Source: Micromonospora eburnea (GTDB lineage Bacteria > Actinomycetota > Actinomycetes > Mycobacteriales > Micromonosporaceae). From it: a DNA stretch of 64,000 nucleotides. The first letter of the stretch is position 1. Every line of letters begins with the position of its first letter. The position numbers were made by a program, and so were the translations under genes. The DNA is taken from the NCBI RefSeq assembly GCF_900090225.1, contig NZ_FMHY01000002.1:6634001-6698000 (forward strand). The letters are read 5' to 3'. Below, in pieces: positions 53,962 through 62,301 of this stretch. The notes below the pieces were generated by a model, which was given only the letters and a program-made list of their open reading frames with translations, ran no database searches and was not told where the DNA came from.

Positions 53962-54827
53962 GCCGGCCCCCGCGCACCCGGGCGAGCCGCCGCCGCGGTC
54001 ACGTCGGCGTCGGGACCCCGCTGCGGCTCCGCCGACGGTTCCGCGACGAAGGAGTACGGCGGCCAGGGGCCGGTCAGCTCCAGCCGGATCGCCGGGTGCC
54101 GGTCGGCCAGCTCGCCGATCAGCGCCGAGAAGCCGTCCAGGCCGGTCCGGTCGATCAGGTACGCGCTGTTGAGCACCATCGCGGCGGCCGCGCCGGAGAG
54201 CCGCCGGTCCTGTGGGGCGTGCCGGCGGGCGGCGACCGCGTACCCGGCGAGGGCGGTGTGCACGGCGACCGCCGCGTCGGCGGCCACCCGCTGCCCCTCC
54301 TCCCGAGCGGTGAGCTGGGCCCGGCGCCGCCGCAGGTACGCCGTACCGGGCCCGCCCCCACCGGCGGGCTGCTCGCCCCGCGCGGTCGCGCCGGGGACGA
54401 CGTACCCCTTCACACCCCACTCCTCGCGGCCGGTGAGCCGCGCCAGCGCGTCGGCCAGTTCGCCGCGCCGCCCGGCCAGCGCACCGGCCACCCGGTCGTC
54501 GTCGCGGTACACGGTGGCGAGCCGGGCCGGCACCACCGCGCCGGCCCGGGAGAGCGCGTCGACCACGCCGTGATGCGCCCGGGCGGCCCGTTCCAGCCAG
54601 GCCAGGTCCTCCAGGTTGCGGCGCAACGCCTCCTCGCCGTACTCGACCAGCGGGGCGTCGCTGACCACGGCGACCAGCCCGGCGGCCGGCAGCGCCCGGA
54701 CCGGCGTGCCGGCGATCCCGGTGATCCCGGCCAGCGTGCCCGGGGCCGCCTCGGCCACCACGCCGTGCAGCCAGACACCGGTGTCCGGCCTGGCGGTGGC
54801 CGGGGTGCGGTCAGTGGTCGTACTCAT
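53952..54827 (-). CDS. gvpL: GvpF/GvpL-family gas vesicle protein (second copy)
   Basis: A 291-residue protein. GVWLHGVVAEAAPGTLAGIT, VVSDAPLVEYGEEALRRNLE and VPARLATVYRDDDRV match the GvpF/GvpL ferredoxin-like fold; AMVLNSAYLIDRTGLDGFSA and LELTGPWPPYSFVAE are the C-terminal landmarks. The family helps nucleate the vesicle shell. It carries a longer Gly-rich loop than the other copy at 55752. ATG at 54827 overlaps the end of gvpJ by 17 bp. Confidence 0.9.
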   Translation of the reverse strand: MSTTTDRTPATARPDTGVWLHGVVAEAAPGTLAGITGIAGTPVRALPAAGLVAVVSDAPLVEYGEEALRRNLEDLAWLERAARAHHGVVDALSRAGAVVPARLATVYRDDDRVAGALAGRRGELADALARLTGREEWGVKGYVVPGATARGEQPAGGGGPGTAYLRRRRAQLTAREEGQRVAADAAVAVHTALAGYAVAARRHAPQDRRLSGAAAAMVLNSAYLIDRTGLDGFSALIGELADRHPAIRLELTGPWPPYSFVAEPSAEPQRGPDADVTAAAARPGARGPAWA

Positions 54828-55161
54828 CCCACTCCTCCCTCGCGGCCCGCTCGGCGACACGCGGCCGGCGGGACGCCTCAACCTCCTCGGGGTCGCGCGG
54901 GCCGGGCTCGACCGGCGGGCGGGCCCGGGAGCTGAGCCACGGGTCGTGCTCCCACCAGTCGATGCCGATCTGCCGCGCGGTGTCCACGGAGGCGATGACC
55001 AGCCGCAGCTTCAGCGTCAGCAGCTCGATGTCGAGCAGGCTGACCCTGATGTCGCCGGCGATCACGATGCCCCGGTCGAGGACCCGTTCGAGGATGTCGC
55101 CGAGGTTGGCCGGCTCGTGCCCCGCCGGCAGCACCTGCCCGGAGTTCTGCACCACCGTCAT
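54811..55161 (-). CDS. gvpJ: GvpA/GvpJ-family gas vesicle protein
   Basis: A 116-residue protein. LGDILERVLDRGIVIAGDIR, VSLLDIELLTLKLRLVIASV and DTARQIGIDWWEHDPWL form the GvpJ-type core; the DWWEHDPWLS tail separates J from A. The C-terminal 40 residues are charged. It is probably a minor shell or tip component. Start 55161 follows the gvpO stop by 4 bp. Confidence 0.9.
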   Translation of the reverse strand: MTVVQNSGQVLPAGHEPANLGDILERVLDRGIVIAGDIRVSLLDIELLTLKLRLVIASVDTARQIGIDWWEHDPWLSSRARPPVEPGPRDPEEVEASRRPRVAERAAREEWDEYDH

Positions 55162-55165
55162 CGAC

Positions 55166-55492
55166 TCAGTCCCCCTTGCCGCGCTGGTAACGGCGCGTCC
55201 GTTGGTAACCGAGCAGGCTGCCGATCATGTCCAGCTCGACCTGGTAGAGGCCGAGCAGATCGGTCGACGCCGGGATCCGGTGATCCTCGACCACCTCCAC
55301 CTCGACCAGCCAGCCGTCGTCGATCGGCTGGATCGAGGTGGCCCCGAGCGGGTCCTTGCCGGTCAACCCGGCGATCTGGCGCAGCCCCTCGCGAGCCGCC
55401 TCGGCCGCCGTGATCGGCTGGTAGTCGTCCTCGACGACGTCCCGGCCGCCCCGTTCACGGTCGCCGTCGCCGCGGCTGCGTACTGATGCCAT
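55166..55492 (-). CDS. gvpO: gas vesicle protein GvpO
   Basis: A 108-residue protein. AREGLRQIAGLTGKDPLGAT, SIQPIDDGWLVEVEVVEDHR and STDLLGLYQVELDMIGSLLG, ending GYQRTRRYQRG, is the GvpO signature. In haloarchaea and actinobacteria GvpO is needed for vesicle formation. ATG at 55492; an in-frame upstream ATG at 55498 is not possible because 55497 is out of frame. The gene lies 10 bp after gvpG. Confidence 0.9.
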   Translation of the reverse strand: MASVRSRGDGDRERGGRDVVEDDYQPITAAEAAREGLRQIAGLTGKDPLGATSIQPIDDGWLVEVEVVEDHRIPASTDLLGLYQVELDMIGSLLGYQRTRRYQRGKGD

Positions 55493-55502
55493 GTCATCTC
55501 CC

Positions 55503-55748
55503 TCACCCGCGGTGCCGCTCGCCCACCGGCGGGACCAGCCGGTCCAGCACGCGCTCCTGGCCGCGGTCCCGCTCCTCCGGGGTGATCTCGTCGGCCTCCG
55601 CCGCCCGGTCCAGTTCCTCCAGCTCCCGGCGAACGTTGACCGGGTCGTACTGCTGCGTCTCCGCCTCCCGGGCGATCACCTCGACCACCGCGGTGAGCCC
55701 GCGCACCGGGGCGTACGGCAGGGTCAGCAACGTCCAGAGGATGTCCAC
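55503..55748 (-). CDS. gvpG: gas vesicle protein GvpG
   Basis: An 81-residue, largely helical protein. ILWTLLTLPYAPVRGLTAVV is the conserved hydrophobic head and LEELDRAAEADEITPEE the charged coiled part, as in GvpG. Starts at GTG 55748, 3 bp after the gvpF stop. Confidence 0.9.
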   Translation of the reverse strand: MDILWTLLTLPYAPVRGLTAVVEVIAREAETQQYDPVNVRRELEELDRAAEADEITPEERDRGQERVLDRLVPPVGERHRG

Positions 55749-55751
55749 GGC

Positions 55752-56507
55752 TCACTCCACCAGCTGGTACGCGCTGACGAAGTCGTACGGGGCGACCGGG
55801 CCACGCAGGCGCATCCGGATCAGGTTCCGCCGCTGCTCGGCGAACCCCTCCACCGCCCGGACGAAGTCGTCCTCGTCGTCGGCCGCGACCAGGAAGGCGA
55901 GCTTCACCGCGTCCAGCTCGTGGCTCGGCGGGCGGACCGCGTTCGCCACCGCGTACCGGCCCACGGCGTCGACCAGCTCGCGGTTCTCCGCCTCCCGGCG
56001 CAGCGCCACGGCCTCGCTGATCATCTCGCCGAGCCGGATCCGCTGCTCCCGGCTCTCCGCCTCCGGCCGGCCGCGCACCTGGCCGGCGAGGGCCGCGGCA
56101 GAGGAGTCGCCGGCCAGGAAGCCGGAGATGAACGCCGGCTCGACGAAGCGCCCGTGCACCAGATACTGGAGGCGGTCGTCGAGTTCCGCCAGCGCCGCGA
56201 CGAACCGGTCGTGGTGCGCGTCCAGCAGGTCGCCGACCGCTTCCGCGCCGGTCACGACCGTGCCGAACCGGACCGGCAGCACCGGCGCGACCACCACCGT
56301 CCCGTCGAGCAGCGTCTCGTACGCCGTGAGGTCGGCCGGGCGGCCCAGGGGCTCCTCCAGCCCGACCTCACTGACCAGCGCGGCGAGGTTGCCGTGCCGG
56401 ATCGCGGTGACCTCGCTCGGCGGCGAACCCACCCCCTCCGCCTCGGGGATCGGCTCCACGTCCGAGGGCACGATGCCGTAGATGAACACTCCCGTCTCCT
56501 GGGCCAT
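55752..56507 (-). CDS. gvpF: gas vesicle protein GvpF (first GvpF/GvpL copy)
   Basis: A 251-residue protein. TGVFIYGIVPSDVEPIPEAE begins the fold, APVLPVRFGTVVTGAEAVGD and KLAFLVAADDEDDFVRAVEG are conserved, and RMRLRGPVAPYDFVSAYQL closes it. Members interact with GvpA during shell nucleation. ATG at 56507 lies 1 bp after the GvpA-like stop (56509-56511). Confidence 0.92.
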   Translation of the reverse strand: MAQETGVFIYGIVPSDVEPIPEAEGVGSPPSEVTAIRHGNLAALVSEVGLEEPLGRPADLTAYETLLDGTVVVAPVLPVRFGTVVTGAEAVGDLLDAHHDRFVAALAELDDRLQYLVHGRFVEPAFISGFLAGDSSAAALAGQVRGRPEAESREQRIRLGEMISEAVALRREAENRELVDAVGRYAVANAVRPPSHELDAVKLAFLVAADDEDDFVRAVEGFAEQRRNLIRMRLRGPVAPYDFVSAYQLVE

Positions 56508-56508
56508 C

Positions 56509-56955
56509 TCAGCGCTCCCTCTGCCGGGGCCGGGGCCGGTCCCGGTCGCGGCTCCGGTCGTCGTCGGGGTCGTCGTCGGGGTCGAGACCGCTGAACGCGT
56601 CCCGGACCGCGCCGCCGAGCGCGCCGGCCGCCCGGCCGAGCCCGGAGACCGCCCGGCCCTTGGTGACCGCGCCCGAGGCGTCCTCGATCAGGTCCGGCAG
56701 GCCCTTCTGCTGCTTCGGCACGATGCTCAGCCGGTCGACCGCCTCGGCGAACCGCAGGTACGTCTCGACGCTGGCGACCACGATCCGGGCGTTGACCTCC
56801 AGAAGCTGGATGCCGATCACGGCGACCGACACCTGGGCGTCGATCACCACGCCCTTGTCCAGCACCGTCTCGACCACGTCGGCGAGGGTGCCGCCACCCC
56901 CGCCAACGCGTTCCAGGGCACTACCGGGCTGACCCGTTGCCGTGCTGACCGTCAT
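56509..56955 (-). CDS. gvpA: GvpA-family gas vesicle structural protein with long charged tail
   Basis: A 148-residue protein. The core LADVVETVLDKGVVIDAQVS, VAVIGIQLLEVNARIVVASV, ETYLRFAEAVDRL is the GvpA shell fold and the closest to true GvpA in this cluster. Residues 85-148 form an Ala/Gly then Asp/Arg-rich tail (DPDDDPDDDRSRDRDRPRPR) that canonical GvpA lacks; streptomycete GvpA is also extended. It is the probable main ribbed-shell subunit. ATG at 56955 overlaps the SRPBCC gene by 4 bp. Confidence 0.9.
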   Translation of the reverse strand: MTVSTATGQPGSALERVGGGGGTLADVVETVLDKGVVIDAQVSVAVIGIQLLEVNARIVVASVETYLRFAEAVDRLSIVPKQQKGLPDLIEDASGAVTKGRAVSGLGRAAGALGGAVRDAFSGLDPDDDPDDDRSRDRDRPRPRQRER

Positions 56956-58106
56956 TCCTCTCGCTCCTCCCGACGACGACCGGCCACCGGCCGTCGAGGT
57001 GGCTCCAGCGAGCGGCGGACCGTCGGGCGGGGGCGCGGCCGTTCCGCACGCGGCGTCGGTTCCTCCCGCGACTGCGGTCGGCGGGCCCGCCCGGGCTGCC
57101 GGCGCCGTGGCGGTTCCTCCGTCTCCGCCGGCTCCTCGACGTACTCGTCCTCGTCGTAGTCGTCGCCCTCGTCGTAGGCGTCGTACTCCGCGTCTTCCTC
57201 GGGCGAGCGGCGGCGCTGCGGCGGGCGGCGGCGATCATCGGGTTCCTCGGCGCGGCCCCGCGATCGTTCCCCGGCCTCCTGTTCCTCGCGGAGCGCGGTC
57301 TCGTGGTCCCTGACCACCCGGGAGTCCTCGATCTCGCCGCGCCAGCCCTCGACCGAGTCGGGGTCGAGCACGGTCTCGGTCATCACGTACCGGACAAAGT
57401 GCTTCAGCTCCAGCCGCACCCGGCGGCCCTGGGCGCGCCAGAGGTTGCCGGTACGCTCGAAGAGGCCCTGCGGCTGGTACTCCAGGACGACGAGAATCTT
57501 CGTCAACTCGGGGCCGATCTCGTGGAAGCTGACCGTGCCGTCGACCGCCCCCTTCTCGCCCTTCGACCGCCAGTGGATCAGGCGGTCCGGGATCTGCCGG
57601 ACGATGGTCGACTCCCAGGTCCGGTGCGACCAGAGCACCTGGGCCTTCCAGGTCAGCTTCTCGTCGGACTCGGTCTCGGCCCGTTCGACCTTCTTCATGA
57701 AGCTCGGGAAGTCGCCGAACCGGGTCCACTGGTTGTACGCGACCCGGACCGGCACGCCGACCTCGATGGTCTCGACGATGTTGGTGACCTTCGGCATCCG
57801 GCCGCCCCGGCCACCCTTGCCGCCAGCGCCGACCGCCGACATCAACTTCTCCTTACCGCCGGCCAACCCGGCATGGAACACGGCCTTCATCGGGGAGTGG
57901 CCCTCGGCGAGCTTCTGCACGCCGGTGGCCGCGGCGATCAGCCCGGGGCCACCGCCCTGCCTGGCGTACTCACTGAGCCGCCCGGTGGCGTCGGCGATCC
58001 GATCGGCCACCGACTGCACGGCCCGCTCGGCGAGGGCGTCGGCCAGGTTGCGCAGCTCGCCACCGAGCTGGTCCCGTGCCCTGCCCGCGAGATCGCTGGT
58101 CGCCAT
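56952..58106 (-). CDS. SRPBCC-domain protein of the gas-vesicle operon (GvpZ-like)
   Basis: A 384-residue protein. The N-terminus (1-100) is helical and Ala/Gly-rich (ELRNLADALAERAVQSVADR). An SRPBCC/polyketide-cyclase-type domain follows (about 115-250): IVETIEVGVPVRVAYNQWTR, FGDFPSFMKKVERAE and IPDRLIHWRSKGEKGAVDGT. The last 120 residues are an intrinsically disordered Asp/Glu then Arg/Pro tail. Streptomycete gvp clusters carry a cyclase/dehydrase-like gene at this position (gvpZ). ATG at 58106 is chosen; GTG at 58112 overlaps the preceding stop. Confidence 0.83.
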   Translation of the reverse strand: MATSDLAGRARDQLGGELRNLADALAERAVQSVADRIADATGRLSEYARQGGGPGLIAAATGVQKLAEGHSPMKAVFHAGLAGGKEKLMSAVGAGGKGGRGGRMPKVTNIVETIEVGVPVRVAYNQWTRFGDFPSFMKKVERAETESDEKLTWKAQVLWSHRTWESTIVRQIPDRLIHWRSKGEKGAVDGTVSFHEIGPELTKILVVLEYQPQGLFERTGNLWRAQGRRVRLELKHFVRYVMTETVLDPDSVEGWRGEIEDSRVVRDHETALREEQEAGERSRGRAEEPDDRRRPPQRRRSPEEDAEYDAYDEGDDYDEDEYVEEPAETEEPPRRRQPGRARRPQSREEPTPRAERPRPRPTVRRSLEPPRRPVAGRRREEREE

Positions 58107-58108
58107 GG

Positions 58109-58546
58109 TCACCGCCCCCGTTCCCGGCCGCCGGCCTCGGCGCGGTCCTCGTCGTCCCGCGCGGCGGGCTGCTCGTCCAGTTCCTGCTCCTCGTCGGGGG
58201 CCGAGCGCTCCGGTGCCGCGCCCTGCTGACCGGCGCCGGACCTACGGCGCAACGCGTCGGCACCACCGCGCAGCTTGCCGCTGAGGGTGTCGATGCCGCT
58301 GCCGGCGGCGGCGGTCGCCGCGGCCCTGCCCGCGCTGGCGAGCGGACCGCCGAGCCTGGTCAGGTTGCTGAGCTGGGGGGAGGCGTTCATCAGGTCCGTG
58401 CCGTATTTCAGCAGGCCACCGGGCTGTTGACTGGCCCGGCCGATGGCCACCGCGGCGGCGAGGGTGAGTGCGGTACGCAGCTTCCTGCGGCGGCCGATGA
58501 CATAGCCGAGGCCCACCGCCAGCGCGATCCGAGCTCCGCTCTTCAT
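58109..58546 (-). CDS. small membrane-anchored protein, first gene of the gas-vesicle operon (GvpY-like)
   Basis: A 145-residue protein. A hydrophobic, basic N-terminus (IALAVGLGYVIGRRRKLRTA, then LTLAAAVAIGRA) is followed by an Ala-rich helix and a strongly acidic C-terminal tail (APDEEQELDEQPAARDDEDR). GAAGGAG lies 5 nt before ATG at 58546. It heads the ten-gene operon and occupies the gvpY position of streptomycete clusters. Molecular role unknown. Confidence 0.8.
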   Translation of the reverse strand: MKSGARIALAVGLGYVIGRRRKLRTALTLAAAVAIGRASQQPGGLLKYGTDLMNASPQLSNLTRLGGPLASAGRAAATAAAGSGIDTLSGKLRGGADALRRRSGAGQQGAAPERSAPDEEQELDEQPAARDDEDRAEAGGRERGR

Positions 58547-58672
58547 CAGTTCTCCTTCGCTCCCCGGCGGACGCGGACACCCGTTCGTGTGGGGCAGGCC
58601 GGAAAACAGCTACCGGGGATCAGCGGAAAGGGCCTGCGACCGGGCGTCCGGTATTGGCGGACCCGGCGGGCA

Positions 58673-58697
58673 GTACCCGACCCCCTATTCGCAAAAC
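58673..58697 (-). promoter_or_regulatory. SigB/SigF-type promoter for the gas-vesicle operon
   Basis: GTTT (58697-58694), a 15-nt spacer and GGGTAC (58678-58673) on the minus strand match the actinobacterial general-stress sigma consensus GTTT-N14-16-GGGTAC. It lies 127 bp before the first gene. Its -35 lies within a perfect palindrome, CGCAAAA-CAT-TTTTGCG (58690-58706), a possible operator. The rest of the 288-bp gap shows nothing else. Confidence 0.6.
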
Positions 58698-58834
58698 ATT
58701 TTTGCGGAACTCTTGAGGCGCGGGTCACCGGCGAATCGGACACCGGGAAAACGGCGGCAGGATACGCGTAAAGCGGTTAGCTGACCCAGGCTGAGCAGGG
58801 AAGAGGAGATAGCGGCAAAAGTAGGGCGGCGGTG

Positions 58835-59344
58835 TCAGCGGGCCGGCAGGACCGAATCCAGGCACATCTGCGCGTACAGCTTCCCGCCTTTTTCGCGCAA
58901 TTCCGCGCCGCATTTTCTGAGTACGGAGACAGCGCCCTGGTTCTCCGGCGTCGTCTCGGCCACGACCGTGTGCATACCGGCCGCCGCGGCGGTGTTCAGC
59001 AGTTCGCGCAGGGCGGCCGCACCGAGTCCCCGGCCCCGCGCCGAGCGCCCCAGCCACATCCCGGTCTCCACCGTCCCGGGCTCGTCCCGGCGGGTCATCC
59101 GGACCACGCCGACCACCTCGCCACCGGCCACGATCGCGTACATCCGGGTGCGGGTGGGGCCGTCCAGGCCGCCGAAGCTGGCCCGGTGGAACTCCCGGAA
59201 CGCGTCCCGACGGGCCAGCGACCAACCGGCCGGGGCGTCCACCGGGGGCATGACGTCCTCCGGCTCCGCCTCTGCCGCCGCCACGGAGAGCAACGGCTCC
59301 AGGTTTCGCTCGTCCACCAACTCCAGTCGTACGACACCCGTCAC
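58835..59344 (-). CDS. GNAT-family N-acetyltransferase
   Basis: A 169-residue acetyltransferase. TGVVRLELVDERNLEPLLSV begins the fold, GMWLGRSARGRGLGAAALRE is the acetyl-CoA loop and ETTPENQGAVSVLRKCGAEL is motif B. It resembles RimJ/RimL-like members but the acceptor is unknown. GTG at 59344 gives a normal length; the upstream extension lacks coding features. Confidence 0.87.
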   Translation of the reverse strand: MTGVVRLELVDERNLEPLLSVAAAEAEPEDVMPPVDAPAGWSLARRDAFREFHRASFGGLDGPTRTRMYAIVAGGEVVGVVRMTRRDEPGTVETGMWLGRSARGRGLGAAALRELLNTAAAAGMHTVVAETTPENQGAVSVLRKCGAELREKGGKLYAQMCLDSVLPAR

Positions 59345-59495
59345 GAGCCGCAGTCTGCCGCCCCTGCCGGTCCACGTCCACCCCTTTGGTCCCGGACTGC
59401 CGGTCTGGACGAGCGGATCGGCCGGTCGTACCCCGTCCGGGTTCCACCTCACGCTCCGTTGTCATCCGACCGGACGTTCCGCCGTCGGCCGGTCC

Positions 59496-60398
59496 TCACC
59501 CGGCCGGGTCGAACGCGCAGAACACCACCGAGGCGTCGTCGGTCCGCTTGTGCCGGCGCAGCCGGTCCGGGTGGTCCCGCTCGGCGGCCCGGACCCGGCC
59601 GATCAGCCCCTCGGGCCCCTCCGCCGCCGTCACGTCCAGCAGGCCGGCCCAGTCGAAGAGGCCGAACTGCTCGACCGCGCAGGACGCTCCGTCGCTGAGC
59701 AACGCCGCCCGCCGAAGTGCCCCCGGCCCGCGCAGCGGCAGCGTCCCGGTCAACGCGTGGTACGCCGCGTCCGGGTCGGCGGCGGCGGCCCAGTAGCCGT
59801 GCGTCCGGTTCATCCGCTCCCGCTGCACGATCACCGACCGGCGGAACCGGGTCACCGGATCGGTGTCGGCCCGGGGCAGTTGGTCGACGGTACGGCGCAG
59901 CTCCGCCATGGCCGCGTCGAGCCGGTCGTCGGAGACCACGCTGACCTGGCCGCCGGCGTCCAGCACCAGTGGGCTGTCGCAGAGCACCAGGTAGTCCACC
60001 TGGTCGCCGCCCTCACGGAGCAGGCAGACGGTGGACGACGGGGTGCCCGGATGGTCGAGGTCGCACTCCCCGCCGTGGTCGGCGCGGACCGCCAGGATGG
60101 CCGCCGCCAGGCTGCTCATCAGGGTCGCCGCCGGCCGGGCCGCGACGGCCAGACCGATCCGGGCGGCCAGGTGCCGGACGTACCAGGCGGGCCCGTGCAC
60201 GCAACCGGTGTCGAAGCCCTCCGGCACCGTGGCCCCGTCGAGGACCCCGACCAGCGGACCGAACCGGAAGACCACGTCCTCGTTCACCGGCCGGCCGGGG
60301 GCCGGGTCGGAGGCGGAGCGTACCCGCATCATCGGCGCCGTCCCGATCGGCCGGGCCGGCTGACTCCCGGTCGCGTACCGGCGATCTGGTGCCCCCAT
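59496..60398 (-). CDS. PP2C-like protein phosphatase
   Basis: A 300-residue protein with PP2C marks: VNEDVVFRFGPLVGVLDGAT (metal Asp in DGAT), GTPSSTVCLLREGGDQVDYL, LVLCDSPLVL, AALLSDGAS and the last metal site DDASVVFCAF. The DSxL variant in place of GDSR suggests an atypical active site. GGAGGGAG precedes ATG at 60398. Target unknown. Confidence 0.75.
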   Translation of the reverse strand: MGAPDRRYATGSQPARPIGTAPMMRVRSASDPAPGRPVNEDVVFRFGPLVGVLDGATVPEGFDTGCVHGPAWYVRHLAARIGLAVAARPAATLMSSLAAAILAVRADHGGECDLDHPGTPSSTVCLLREGGDQVDYLVLCDSPLVLDAGGQVSVVSDDRLDAAMAELRRTVDQLPRADTDPVTRFRRSVIVQRERMNRTHGYWAAAADPDAAYHALTGTLPLRGPGALRRAALLSDGASCAVEQFGLFDWAGLLDVTAAEGPEGLIGRVRAAERDHPDRLRRHKRTDDASVVFCAFDPAG

Positions 60399-60570
60399 CC
60401 GTCGACTCCCTCCGTCGCCCGCCCGCCTACCCCGACCGGCGGACGCCATGCCCGGGGCGCTCCCGCAGGTCCGCCGAGCAGGCGGCCTGGCTCCTCGGCC
60501 GACCGGAGCGCGCCGCCTGCGGGCGTCAGCGCCGCCGGGTGCGGAGATCAGTGCCGCGGCTCAGGGGACG

Positions 60571-61152
60571 TCAGCGCCGCCGGTCGCGGGTCCGGGTGGA
60601 GCGCAGCCGGCGCAGCCGGCCGACCAGCACCGGCTCGGCGGCCAGCGCGGCCGGGTGGTCGAGCAGCGCGTTGAGCAGCTGGTAGTACCGGGTCGCGGAG
60701 AGCCCGAAGGTGTCCCGGATCGCCTGTTCCTTCGCGCCGGCGTGCCTCCACCACCGCTGCTCGAAGGCGAGGATCTGCCGGTCCCGTTCGGCGAGCCCGT
60801 CACCCGCTGCGGAACCGTCGTCCGTCGGGCGCACCTCGGCGGCGGGCTGTCGGGCCTCCGTCCGCTCGGCAGCGGGCTGTCGGGCCTCCGTCCGCTCGGC
60901 GGCGGGCGCGGGACCGGCGTCCGCCGGCTCGACCAACGGGCGCGCTCCCCCACCCGCGTGCACCGCGCCCTCGTCGGGCGCGGGATCGGCCTCGACGGCG
61001 GGGGCGGAACGGGGCGGCGGGACGGTGGCGCCGGTGTCCCGGCGCACGCCGTCGGCCGGCGACGGGACGGGTCCACCGGCCTCTCGTGCGGCGTCGGCGG
61101 GCCCGGACGGCTCAGTCCGGCCGGCGGCGGCCGGGGAGGCGTCGGCGGGCAT
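60571..61152 (-). CDS. DUF3263 domain protein
   Basis: A 193-residue protein. The N-terminal 120 residues are disordered (Ala/Pro/Glu-rich) and include two direct copies of a ten-residue unit (AERTEARQPA). The C-terminal domain, ILAFEQRWWRHAGAKEQAIR, DTFGLSATRYYQLLNALLDH, PAALAAEPVLVGRLRRLR, is DUF3263, an actinobacterial HTH-like domain. It may bind DNA. It is solitary. Confidence 0.88.
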   Translation of the reverse strand: MPADASPAAAGRTEPSGPADAAREAGGPVPSPADGVRRDTGATVPPPRSAPAVEADPAPDEGAVHAGGGARPLVEPADAGPAPAAERTEARQPAAERTEARQPAAEVRPTDDGSAAGDGLAERDRQILAFEQRWWRHAGAKEQAIRDTFGLSATRYYQLLNALLDHPAALAAEPVLVGRLRRLRSTRTRDRRR

Positions 61153-61284
61153 GGCGCTCCTCGGAGAAACGGACGACCGGCGCGGCGACCACCGGCCGGG
61201 GAGCCCAGCCTAACCAGCGGCCGCCCCGACCGCATCGGACGTGATCTCCGCGCCGCCGACCGGGGCCGGCGGCGCGGACCACGG

Positions 61285-62301
61285 TCAGGCGATGTCCCGC
61301 CGGCGCATCATCCAGAACGCGGCCACCAGGACCGCCGCCCCGCCCAGGCCGAACACCAGCGCCGAGTCCTGCCAGGTGATCAGCAGCTCCGCCGGATGGC
61401 ACTCGCCCTTGGCGAAATCGCACACCCGGTAGTCGAGCAGCTCCACCCGCTTCATGAACCACGCCTGCGCGTAGGTGGAGAGGAGGTACCGGTCGCCGAA
61501 CGAGACCCCGAGCACGCCGACCGCGATGCGGATGGCGACCTCGCTGATCCCGAAGACCGCCACGGCGGCCCCGAGCGCCATCGCGGTGTGCCGCCCGAGC
61601 GAGGCGAGCCCGAACGCGGCCGCGCCGATCAGCAGTACGATCCCGACCGCCCGCAGACCGTCCAGCCCGATCGACTGCCAGGCCCCGGCGGTCATCTTGG
61701 CGGTGCTCCCCCGGTAGGTGCCGATGAGCCAGAAGGCCAGCGTCCAGAGCCCGCCGAGCACGATGCTCACCCCGAGGGTCGTGGTCAGCACGGCGGCCAG
61801 CTTGGTGCCGAGCACGGCGAGCCGTTTCGGCCGCCAGAGCAGCAGGTTCATCATTCCGCCGGAGGCCCACTCGGCGCCGACGAAGGAGGCGCCGACGAGG
61901 AACGCGAAGAGCGCGACCGCCCCGGCGAACACGGCGATGAACATCGGGAACTCGGCCCGGAAGTCGAACTGGTAGGGCAGGTTCCACTTCGGGTCGAACA
62001 TCTCCGGCTGCGGCATCCAGTCCCGGCCGCAGTTCGGCCCGTACCGCTCCTCGGTGCTCTGGTCACCGCGGGCCACGGCGGCGTCGCAGTCGGCGACGGT
62101 CTTCTTCCACTGCTCCACCGACTCGCGGTACTGGGTGTCGGCCTTGACCTGGGCCTCCGCCACGATTTCCTTGGAGAGCTTGTGGCTGGAGAAGCTGAAC
62201 GCGGTGGCCACGCCGGCCAGCCCGAGCACCAGCAGGACCAGCAGCAGCCGGGTGAGCCGGCGCTTGGCCAGCCGGCGCAGTTCCGTGACGAAGAGGCTCA
62301 T
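61285..62301 (-). CDS. ABC transporter permease (ABC-2 family)
   Basis: A 338-residue permease. An N-terminal helix (LTRLLLVLLVLGLAGVATAF) is followed by a 100-residue extracytoplasmic loop with two cysteines, then five helices starting FIAVFAGAVALFAFLVGA. FVGAEWASGGMMNLLLWRPK is the coupling segment. A further cysteine pair (CDFAKGEC) lies in the last outer loop. Its ATG overlaps the ATPase stop by 4 bp. The pair is a two-component exporter. Confidence 0.87.
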   Translation of the reverse strand: MSLFVTELRRLAKRRLTRLLLVLLVLGLAGVATAFSFSSHKLSKEIVAEAQVKADTQYRESVEQWKKTVADCDAAVARGDQSTEERYGPNCGRDWMPQPEMFDPKWNLPYQFDFRAEFPMFIAVFAGAVALFAFLVGASFVGAEWASGGMMNLLLWRPKRLAVLGTKLAAVLTTTLGVSIVLGGLWTLAFWLIGTYRGSTAKMTAGAWQSIGLDGLRAVGIVLLIGAAAFGLASLGRHTAMALGAAVAVFGISEVAIRIAVGVLGVSFGDRYLLSTYAQAWFMKRVELLDYRVCDFAKGECHPAELLITWQDSALVFGLGGAAVLVAAFWMMRRRDIA

